This document shows positions 1 through 4,653 of a stretch of DNA of 6,371 nt, one piece after another. A program made the translations under genes and the position numbers. The notes below the pieces were generated by a model. The model saw nothing but the letters and a program-made list of their open reading frames with translations. It did no database searches and had not been told where the DNA came from. Source of the DNA: a bacterium (GTDB lineage: Bacteria; Arandabacterota; Arandabacteria; Arandabacterales; JALGWA01); assembly GCA_025774425.1 (NCBI GenBank), contig JALGWA010000087.1, forward strand, positions 1 through 6,371. The letters are read 5' to 3'. Numbering within the stretch: position 1 is the first letter of the stretch; each line of letters begins with the position of its first letter.

Positions 1-361
1 TGTCACTGCCGTTGGTATCCTGCCAGTCATCGATGAGCGGGCCCTGGCCGGCGAAAGCGTCGATGAAATCATCGTTGCTGTCGGTTCCCTCGGTGACGCC
101 GAGCGGGGCGTCGTCGAGAAGATGGATGTACAGGTGATTCTCGTTGTTGTCCCAGTTGCTGATGGAATAGATCGTCAGCACGACCTCGTATATGTTGAGG
201 CCGGCGAAGTCCGAGAGATCGACACCCCAGGTGTAGTACCTGCTGTGGGGCAGGTCGTTGAGATCTCCCGGGCTCGGATGATAGGTCTTCTCGAGCGCGA
301 ACGCCTGCGCCGCGAAGAGGACCGCAGCCAGGGTGACTACTGTGACTATCGCCTGCTTCAT
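1..361 (-). CDS. Secreted protein of unknown function (partial, C-terminus outside window)
   Basis: The frame is open from an ATG at 361-359 to the window edge, giving 120 residues without a stop. The start is set by a strong Shine-Dalgarno (AAGGAGGT, 374-367) five bases upstream. Residues 1-22 form a typical Sec signal peptide: a Lys near the N-terminus, a hydrophobic core of Val/Leu/Ala, and an A-F-A cleavage site before Leu23. The mature part is rich in Asp, Asn, Trp and Tyr, with a stretch around residues 50-85 (DLSDFAGLNIYEVVLTIYSI, then NENHLYIHLLDD) that looks like a beta-sandwich. From memory, this resembles N-terminal regions of some extracellular proteins that end in sorting signals such as PEP-CTERM, but the C-terminus is missing, so anchoring cannot be judged. 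No enzyme motif is visible. The gene has its own structured leader and upstream AT-rich regulatory region, so it is probably individually controlled. Confidence 0.85.
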   Translation of the reverse strand, partial: MKQAIVTVVTLAAVLFAAQAFALEKTYHPSPGDLNDLPHSRYYTWGVDLSDFAGLNIYEVVLTIYSISNWDNNENHLYIHLLDDAPLGVTEGTDSNDDFIDAFAGQGPLIDDWQDTNGSD

Positions 362-370
362 TCCGTACCT

Positions 371-430
371 CCTTCCGGTACGCTTCGTCTGTCCGCCGCT
401 ACCGGGAAGGTTTCCGCCCCCCGGAGGCGG
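371..430 (-). promoter_or_regulatory. Tandem hairpins in the 5' leader of the secreted-protein gene, one covering part of the RBS
   Basis: Read on the minus strand, a 5-bp hairpin (CCGCC at 430-426 with GGCGG at 418-414, 7-base loop) is followed after three A residues by a second stem. In this second stem CCTTCCCGGTA (410-400) pairs with TACCGGAAGG (380-371): ten base pairs with one bulged C and a 19-base loop. The downstream arm contains the first half of the Shine-Dalgarno (AAGGAGGT), so the folded leader would hinder ribosome binding. A second GGCGG at 397-393, inside the loop, could compete for the same CCGCC, giving two mutually exclusive folds. No known riboswitch class is recognised. 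Regulatory function is inferred from geometry only. Confidence 0.45.
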
Positions 431-497
431 CTACTTCGATTCCGACTCTGCATGGTTGCAAGGGGCGGGCCACGGGGCCGCACAAGAGTGGAATACG

Positions 498-544
498 TGT
501 AATCGACAATTTTACAAGTGGTTACACGAAGGACATGATGTAAC
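498..544 (-). promoter_or_regulatory. Putative promoter and operator cluster (TGTAA/TTACA half-sites) upstream of the secreted-protein gene
   Basis: This AT-rich island in GC-rich DNA contains two inverted repeats: TGTAA-N9-TTACA (498-516) and GTTACA-N12-TGTAAC (521-544). The two TTACA half-sites start at 512 and 522, one helical turn apart. On the minus strand a TAAAAT sequence (514-509) matches the sigma-70 -10 box at five of six positions but has no convincing -35 box 17 bases upstream. The second repeat would sit around the -35 region and the first would overlap the -10 box and start point. This arrangement fits activator- or repressor-controlled transcription and would give a leader of about 140 bases. 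The binding protein is unknown; the site does not match the CRP (TGTGA-N6-TCACA) or FNR consensus. Confidence 0.4.
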
Positions 545-588
545 ACTCAAGAAAGGATGACTCTCCGGCTGCTGAAATCCCCGCAGGT

Positions 589-611
589 CCGGGTGGAATG
601 ACCCACCCCGG
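589..611 (-). terminator. Terminator-like hairpin downstream of the DUF2835 gene
   Basis: GGGTGG (591-596) pairs with CCACCC (603-608) around a 6-base loop. The stem can extend by two C-G pairs (589-590 with 610-611) if C609 is bulged. It lies about 33 bases past the stop of the minus-strand DUF2835 gene. No T-run follows on either strand, so intrinsic termination is uncertain. The rest of 545-643 shows nothing else that I can support. Confidence 0.3.
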
Positions 612-643
612 GACGGCCGCCGCGCCATGCCGCGCAAAACGCT

Positions 644-877
644 CTAGGGGGAGAGCCTCTTCAGCGACACGAGCTTGTCGTCATCGTCGACGACCATCTC
701 GAAAAGGCCGTGGACGCCGTCCTCGGAGACGAATTCGCGCAGGAACGATGCCGGGAAGCGGACGGTCTCGCCTTCGAACGCCCTCACCACCACCCACCTC
801 GCCGCCCCCGCATAGTAGGAAAGGTACTCCTCGCGGAGGATGTCGAGGTTGAACCTGAACCTGCGCCGCCTGCTCAT
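644..877 (-). CDS. DUF2835 family protein
   Basis: A 77-residue cytoplasmic protein with no signal peptide or membrane segment. It begins with a basic patch (MSRRRRFRF) and carries the pattern I associate with DUF2835 (PF11197): F-N-L-D-I, EEYLSYYAGAARWVVVRA, FPASFLREFV, DGVHGLFEMVVDDD and a final LVSLKRL. The family is short (about 70 residues), matching this length, and its function is unknown. The arginine-rich start might contact nucleic acid, but that is only inference. An in-frame GTG at 898 would give a longer form, but the ATG at 877 is preferred: it has GGAAGGAG eight bases upstream, and the predicted promoter (932-904) would start transcription near 897, too late for the GTG. I recall the family mainly from gammaproteobacteria, so its presence here is mildly surprising. 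It is divergent from the acetate kinase gene. Confidence 0.85.
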   Translation of the reverse strand: MSRRRRFRFNLDILREEYLSYYAGAARWVVVRAFEGETVRFPASFLREFVSEDGVHGLFEMVVDDDDKLVSLKRLSP

Positions 878-885
878 CGCGCCCG

Positions 886-893
886 CTCCTTCC
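886..893 (-). promoter_or_regulatory. Ribosome binding site fixing the DUF2835 start
   Basis: GGAAGGAG on the minus strand, eight bases before the ATG at 877. It decides between this ATG and an upstream in-frame GTG at 898, within whose coding sequence the Shine-Dalgarno would fall. Confidence 0.7.
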
Positions 894-903
894 GACACCC
901 GAC

Positions 904-932
904 AGATTAGCGCGGCCGCGGACGGTTTTCAA
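904..932 (-). promoter_or_regulatory. Putative sigma-70 promoter of the DUF2835 gene
   Basis: On the minus strand TTGAAA (932-927) is followed after exactly 17 bases by TAATCT (909-904). The -35 box matches consensus at five of six positions, the -10 at three of six. Predicted transcription starts near 897, leaving about 20 bases that contain the Shine-Dalgarno. Confidence 0.45.
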
Positions 933-977
933 GGCCCCGAAGACCGCCGGTTGGGGGCGGCGCCCCGGCGCCGTCCG

Positions 978-1006
978 TTGCGCCCGCGCCTCGATCGTGG
1001 TACGAT
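978..1006 (+). promoter_or_regulatory. Putative promoter of the acetate kinase-receiver gene
   Basis: TTGCGC (978-983), a 17-base spacer and TACGAT (1001-1006). The -35 is weak (three of six) but the -10 is preceded by TG at 998-999 in the extended -10 position, which can compensate. The start point would be near 1013, about 46 bases before the ATG. It is arranged back to back with the DUF2835 promoter, with 45 bases between the two -35 boxes. Confidence 0.45.
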
Positions 1007-1058
1007 GGCCGAGCCGGGAGCGGACGGACGACCGGCCGGCCCGGCGGAGGCGACTCGG

Positions 1059-2687
1059 ATGAAAGTGCTCGTGTTGAACTGCGGCAGCTCGTCGCTCAAG
1101 TTCAAGCTCTTCCGCATGGACACTGCGGAGCCGGTCGCGGCCGGCCTCGTCGAACGCATAGGGGCACCCGAGGCGGCGCTCGTCTTCAGGGCGCCCGGCC
1201 GGGAGGACGTCAAGGAGCAGGCCGACGCACCCGACCACGAGCAGGCGATCGACCTCGTGCTCAACACCCTCGCCCATCCGCACCGGGGCGTGCTGGACGA
1301 CATCCGCGAGATCGACGCCGTCGGGCACCGCGTGGTTCACGGTGCGGCCACCTTCACGATGCCGACGCTCATAGACGAGGCCGTGCTTCTCAAGATCAAG
1401 GAGTGCATTCCCTTCGCACCCCTCCATAATCCCGCGAACGTCCGGGGAATCGAGGCCAGTCTTTACCTCATGCCCTTCGCGAGGCAGGTCGCCGTCTTCG
1501 ACACGGCCTTCCATCAGACTCTCGAGCCCGAGGCCTACCTCTACGCCCTACCCTGGGAATGGCATGAGCGGCGCGGCATACGCCGTTACGGCTTCCACGG
1601 AACGTCGCACGGCTACGTGTCCCGGAAGGCGGCCGAGTTTCTCGGCAGGCGCCTGGACGAGCTGAGGATGGTCACCTGCCACCTCGGGAGCGGCGCGAGC
1701 GTCGCGGCCGTGGACGGGGGCAGGTCGGTGGATACGAGCACCGGCTTCACCGCCGTCGAGGGACTTGTCATGGGCACCCGACCGGGCGACATCGACCCGG
1801 GAATACTGCCCGTAGTCATGGAGCAGGACGGCCTGACTCCCCGCGAGATGACCTCCATTCTCAACAAGGAGTGCGGCCTCTTGGCGCTTTCCGGGGGCGA
1901 CAACGACGTCCGCGTCATAGAGGAAAAGGCCGCCGCCGGCAGCGCCCGCCACGAGCTCGCGCTCAAGGTCTTCGCGCGGAGAGTCAAGAAGTACATCGGT
2001 GCATACGCCGCGGTTATGGGCGGGCTGGACACCCTCGTCTTCACGGCAGGCATCGGCGAGAACTCTCCCCGCGTGAGGAGCATGGTGTGCGACGGCCTGG
2101 AGTTTCTCGGCATAGCGATCGACCCGGCCGCCAACGAGGCGAACTCGGCGAGAATCAGCCGGGGCCGGACCGACGTCCTGGTCATTCCGACCGACGAGGA
2201 ACTCGCCATAGCACTCGAGGTGGCCCGGGTGCTCGGCGCGGAACGTCGACCCGACGCCGCGGCGGCCCGCCCCGCCCGTCCGGGCGGCGAAGGGGCCGCC
2301 GCGAAGAGAATCCTCACGGTCGACGACAACCCGGACATGCGCGAGACCATCGCGGCCGTCCTGGAGACCGAGGGGTACCGCGTCTACCAGGCCGCCACCA
2401 TGAGGGAGGGCATCGAGGTCGCGGCCCAGGTGCTGCCCGATCTCATCCTGCTCGATGTCATGATGGATGATATCTCCGCCGGCTTCCGGTTCGCAAAGGA
2501 ACTCCGCGAGGCCGAAAAGGCGCGCGGCGGACGCCGAATCCCCATCCTGCTCGTCACGGGAGTCGAGACGGTCACCGACCTCAAGTTCCGCGACCGCGTC
2601 GGAACCGACACCCTCCCGGTCGACGGCTTCCTCGAGAAGCCCGTCGACCCCGACCTCCTCCTCGAGAAGGTCAAGGCCCTTCTCTGA
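1059..2687 (+). CDS. ackA: Acetate kinase fused to a C-terminal response-regulator receiver domain
   Basis: A 542-residue fusion. Residues 1 to about 396 are a full-length acetate kinase (acetate + ATP to and from acetyl phosphate + ADP), with usual family length near 400. Residues known to be catalytic in Methanosarcina AckA are at the same or nearly the same positions: Asn7, Arg91, His123, Asp148, His180, His208, Arg241 and Glu380/381. Signature segments are LNCGSSSLKFKL (6-17), GFHGTSHGYV (178-187) and FTAGIGENSPRVR (328-340). After an Ala/Pro/Gly/Arg-rich linker (about 394-417), residues 418-542 form a receiver domain with acidic pair Asp422/Asp423, phospho-acceptor Asp466, Thr500 and Lys527. 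The receiver has longer loops than CheY and no output domain. The start is the ATG with GGAGG eight bases upstream; an upstream extension of the frame lacks AckA homology. No stop, ATG or internal RBS separates the halves. No pta gene is adjacent. The kinase assignment is near certain; signalling by the receiver is inferred. Confidence 0.95.
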   Translation: MKVLVLNCGSSSLKFKLFRMDTAEPVAAGLVERIGAPEAALVFRAPGREDVKEQADAPDHEQAIDLVLNTLAHPHRGVLDDIREIDAVGHRVVHGAATFTMPTLIDEAVLLKIKECIPFAPLHNPANVRGIEASLYLMPFARQVAVFDTAFHQTLEPEAYLYALPWEWHERRGIRRYGFHGTSHGYVSRKAAEFLGRRLDELRMVTCHLGSGASVAAVDGGRSVDTSTGFTAVEGLVMGTRPGDIDPGILPVVMEQDGLTPREMTSILNKECGLLALSGGDNDVRVIEEKAAAGSARHELALKVFARRVKKYIGAYAAVMGGLDTLVFTAGIGENSPRVRSMVCDGLEFLGIAIDPAANEANSARISRGRTDVLVIPTDEELAIALEVARVLGAERRPDAAAARPARPGGEGAAAKRILTVDDNPDMRETIAAVLETEGYRVYQAATMREGIEVAAQVLPDLILLDVMMDDISAGFRFAKELREAEKARGGRRIPILLVTGVETVTDLKFRDRVGTDTLPVDGFLEKPVDPDLLLEKVKALL

Positions 2688-2694
2688 CCCATAC

Positions 2695-2708
2695 CCGCGC
2701 GGCCGCGG
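2695..2708 (+). terminator. Weak hairpin after the acetate kinase-receiver gene
   Basis: CCGCG (2695-2699), CGGC loop, CGCGG (2704-2708), starting seven bases past the stop. The following bases (AACCAGTCTTCCTCC) are pyrimidine-rich but hold no real T-run. Partial termination is possible; read-through into the next gene is equally possible. I see no convincing separate promoter for that gene in 2709-2763. Confidence 0.25.
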
Positions 2709-2763
2709 AACCAGTCTTCCTCCCGGCGGTTGAATGAATTGTAAACCCTAAGGGAGGTGCGGC

Positions 2764-3075
2764 ATGGCGGCGAACAGGACTTCACTCGCAATACTCTTCA
2801 CAGCGGTATTCGTCCTGGCCGGCGCGCTGGTTCTCACGGGCCGGAACGCCGAATCCTCGGCGATGGACGGGATCGGAAGGTTCCAGATTGTCACGGGCCG
2901 CCTCCAGACGGCCGTCGGCGCCGGCCTGCCCGGCAAGGACGATGTCTACACGGCCAGGACCGGAGTCTTCAAGATCGACACGGTAACCGGTCAGACCTGG
3001 ATCCTGTCGGAACGCGTCAACACCCAGAGTATCGTGTCGAACGAGTACGAGCGCGAGTGGCAGCGCATCGACTAG
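2764..3075 (+). CDS. Small exported or membrane-anchored protein of unknown function
   Basis: 103 residues. The ATG is preceded by GGGAGGT at five bases. Residues 7-25 form a hydrophobic segment (LAILFTAVFVLAGALVLTG) after a short N-terminus carrying one Arg. It may be a signal anchor or a signal peptide cleaved after the S-S-A at about residue 33. The exported part (35-103) has two short motifs: GRFQIVTGRLQTA, and GVFKIDTVTGQTWILSE, the latter predicted to be a beta-hairpin. Short secreted proteins with an IDT-x-TG-x-TW motif occur in several phyla, but I know no function for them. It has no cysteines and so is not a lipoprotein. It lies 76 bases after the acetate kinase fusion and ends before a terminator-like hairpin, so it may be the last gene of that transcript. 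Coding status rests on the RBS, the signal-like N-terminus and a protein-like composition. Confidence 0.75.
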   Translation: MAANRTSLAILFTAVFVLAGALVLTGRNAESSAMDGIGRFQIVTGRLQTAVGAGLPGKDDVYTARTGVFKIDTVTGQTWILSERVNTQSIVSNEYEREWQRID

Positions 3076-3085
3076 GCCCCTCACA

Positions 3086-3112
3086 GGCCCCTTCCGCCAG
3101 CCGGGAGGGGCC
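3086..3112 (+). terminator. Terminator-like hairpin after the small exported protein gene
   Basis: GGCCCCT (3086-3092) pairs perfectly with AGGGGCC (3106-3112) around a 13-base loop, ten bases past the stop. The tail (CTCCGCTCTCC) is pyrimidine-rich without a T-run, as often seen in GC-rich genomes. It probably separates the left transcript from the sigma-factor operon. The remaining bases up to 3214 contain no promoter that I can support. Confidence 0.5.
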
Positions 3113-3214
3113 CTCCGCTCTCCGGCAGGCACCACCCCGCAGCCCCCTCCCGTTCCCGCGTCCGTTTTCCCGCCGGCCCGGCGAATAAACCTGCTCCCGG
3201 GCGCGTATTTGGAG

Positions 3215-3219
3215 TGGAG
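3215..3219 (+). promoter_or_regulatory. Ribosome binding site deciding the sigma-factor start
   Basis: TGGAG seven bases before the ATG at 3227. It favours this codon over an in-frame TTG at 3209 and an ATG at 3275, neither of which has a well-spaced purine-rich site. Confidence 0.5.
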
Positions 3220-3226
3220 ATTCGAG

Positions 3227-3829
3227 ATGACCCAGTCTAAACTAGCGACAAATGCGACCACTTTCACACAGGGGATGCTGCTCGTGGTAGCCGGGCGGGC
3301 CCGGACCGAGGCCGAGATAATAGCCTCGATAAGGAGCGGCGACAAGCAGGCCTACAGGGAAATCGTGGAGAAGTACATGCGGCGCGCGTACTGCATCGCC
3401 CTCGGCCTGGTGGGGGATCCGGACGCGGCGATGGATGTCTCCCAGATGGCGTTCATCAAGGCGTACAAGAACCTCAAGCGCTTCGATCTCGAGCGGCCCT
3501 TCTTCCCCTGGTTCTACCGCATACTGCGGAACCTGTCGCTGGATCACATCAGGCGCGCGAAGCGCATGCATGAGATACCGCTTGAGGACGCCAAGATCCT
3601 GAGCGACGAGAGCGAAGACCGCGATCTCAAGGAAGCGCTCTGGAAGGCGATCGAAGACCTCCCCACGGAGCAGCGGGAGATAATAGTCCTCCGCTACTTC
3701 GAGGGGCTCTCGTACAAGGAAATAGCGGAGACCGTCGGCAAGCCGATCGGGACGGTCATGTCTTCGCTCCACTATTCCAAGCGGAAACTCAAGGACAGAC
3801 TGGGCGAGTTCCTGGGGTTCGAGCGGTGA
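3227..3829 (+). CDS. ECF-type RNA polymerase sigma factor (sigma-70 family, RpoE-like)
   Basis: 200 residues, usual for extracytoplasmic-function sigma factors. The sigma-2 region (about 41-110) contains AYREIVEKY, DAAMDVSQMAFIKAYKNL (the core-binding and -10 recognition helices) and FFPWFYRILRNLSLDHIRR. The sigma-4 region (about 142-193) contains EDLPTEQREIIVLRYFEGLSYKEIA and the helix-turn-helix ETVGKPIGTVMSSLHYSKRKLK, which reads the -35 element. There is no sigma-3 region, as expected for the class. The N-terminus carries about 25 residues (Thr- and Ala-rich) ahead of sigma-2, longer than usual; if translation began at the ATG at 3275 this would shrink to about 9. It is followed after 16 bases by its cognate anti-sigma gene, the standard arrangement, and heads a likely four-gene operon ending with the ChaN-like gene. 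Autoregulation would be typical but no ECF-type promoter was found just upstream. Confidence 0.95.
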   Translation: MTQSKLATNATTFTQGMLLVVAGRARTEAEIIASIRSGDKQAYREIVEKYMRRAYCIALGLVGDPDAAMDVSQMAFIKAYKNLKRFDLERPFFPWFYRILRNLSLDHIRRAKRMHEIPLEDAKILSDESEDRDLKEALWKAIEDLPTEQREIIVLRYFEGLSYKEIAETVGKPIGTVMSSLHYSKRKLKDRLGEFLGFER

Positions 3830-3845
3830 GTCGGGGGGTAGCGAC

Positions 3846-4292
3846 GTGGAACACGACAAGGTGAAGGAGCTGATTTCATCCTACTTCGACGGCGAACTCG
3901 ACGCCGACCGGAAGAAGCTGGTCGAGGACCACATCAGGACCTGTTCCGAATGCAAGCGGGAATTCGACGAGATGGCGAGATTCGAGGAGGTGATGGGCAG
4001 GATGGAACTCAAGAAACCGCCGGAGGAGGCATGGAAGGTATACTGGAGCTCGGTCTATAACCGCATGGAGAGGCGCGTCGGCTGGATCCTCTTCTCCGTC
4101 GGCGCGATAATCATCCTATTCTTCGCCGGATACCATTTGCTCAAGGGGATCATCGAGGACGTCGGCACGCCGCTCGTACTCAAGGTCGGAATCCTGGCCG
4201 TGCTGGGCGGACTCGCGGTGCTGTTCGTGTCCGTGCTCCGGGAACGCATATTCGTCAACAAGAGGGAACGCTACAAGGAGATAGAAAAATGA
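3846..4292 (+). CDS. Zinc-finger anti-sigma factor with two transmembrane helices
   Basis: 148 residues, starting at a GTG preceded by GGGGGGTA at five bases. The N-terminal part (1-40) is a zf-HC2/ZAS anti-sigma domain: YFDGELDADRKKLVEDHIRTCSECKREF holds the His29-x3-Cys33-x2-Cys36 zinc motif, with His3 as a candidate fourth ligand. Such domains wrap the partner sigma factor in the cytoplasm. Residues 41-77 form a charged helix. Two hydrophobic spans follow (about 79-98 and 110-131), linked by only about 11 residues and ending in a basic, highly charged cytoplasmic tail (132-148). Most anti-sigma factors of this type have one span and a periplasmic sensor; here both ends would be cytoplasmic with no sensor domain outside. 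The stop overlaps the next gene's start (ATGA at 4289-4292), implying translational coupling. It presumably binds the sigma factor encoded just upstream. Confidence 0.92.
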   Translation: MEHDKVKELISSYFDGELDADRKKLVEDHIRTCSECKREFDEMARFEEVMGRMELKKPPEEAWKVYWSSVYNRMERRVGWILFSVGAIIILFFAGYHLLKGIIEDVGTPLVLKVGILAVLGGLAVLFVSVLRERIFVNKRERYKEIEK

Positions 4293-4603
4293 TGCTCGTA
4301 ACGACCGACAAGATCGAAGGCAAGAGAACAGTCAAGACGCTGGGCCTCGTGCGCGGCAACTCCATCCGCGCCCGCCACATGGGGCATGACATAAAGGCGT
4401 CTCTCACCAACCTCGTCGGCGGCGAGATCACCGACTACACCAAGATGCTCGCCGAGTCGCGGGAACAGGCGCTGGACCGAATGGTCGAAGAGGCGGAGTC
4501 CCTCGGCGCCAACGCCATCGTCAACGTGCGCTTCGGGACGTCGATGGTCATGACCCACGCCGCCGAGATTCTCGCCTACGGCACGGCGGTGGTGGTCGAA
4601 TAG
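4289..4603 (+). CDS. YbjQ/UPF0145 family protein (PF01906)
   Basis: 104 residues, the usual length for this family. It begins MMLVTTDKIEGKRTVKTLGLVRG, matching the family's TT-x-x-IEG start, continues with LVGGEITDYTKMLAESREQALDRMVEEAESLGANAIVNVRF and ends in YGTAVVVE, all hallmark segments. Family members form pentameric rings and are labelled putative heavy-metal-binding, but a biochemical role is not established. No signal peptide, so cytoplasmic. The ATG overlaps the anti-sigma stop by four bases; GGAG lies eight bases upstream, inside the anti-sigma coding sequence. A second ATG directly follows (4292), so the protein may start one residue later. Its tight coupling to the anti-sigma gene suggests it acts in, or is made with, the sigma-factor response. 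Confidence 0.93.
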   Translation: MMLVTTDKIEGKRTVKTLGLVRGNSIRARHMGHDIKASLTNLVGGEITDYTKMLAESREQALDRMVEEAESLGANAIVNVRFGTSMVMTHAAEILAYGTAVVVE

Positions 4604-4653
4604 GGCCGGCCGCAAGGTCCCAACGGGAAAGACACAACAGAGGAGCGACTGAC

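Noticed and set aside
371..470. c-di-GMP-I (GEMM) riboswitch in the leader, suggested by GGTAGCGG-like and GCAACC segments
   Set aside because: The conserved core (GCAAACC, GAAA tetraloop, GGACGCAAAGCC) is not present in the expected form.
122..502. A 126-codon open frame on the plus strand
   Set aside because: It is antisense to the secreted-protein gene, which has a signal peptide and strong RBS; the plus frame runs through the regulatory region.
840..1058. A 73-residue N-terminal extension of the acetate kinase frame
   Set aside because: It overlaps the DUF2835 gene and both predicted promoters and has no AckA similarity; the ATG at 1059 has a good RBS and gives the canonical MKVLVLNCGSSS start.
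681..1514. A 277-codon open frame on the minus strand
   Set aside because: It is antisense to acetate kinase and overlaps the DUF2835 gene in another frame; composition is Arg/Gly-rich shadow sequence.
1613..2350. A 245-codon open frame on the minus strand
   Set aside because: It is antisense to acetate kinase with Ser/Arg/Pro-rich composition and no recognisable domain.
3188..3206. AAC and CGT elements upstream of the sigma factor, as an autoregulated ECF promoter
   Set aside because: The spacing between AAC and CGT (13 bases) is too short for known ECF promoters and no GGAAC context is present.
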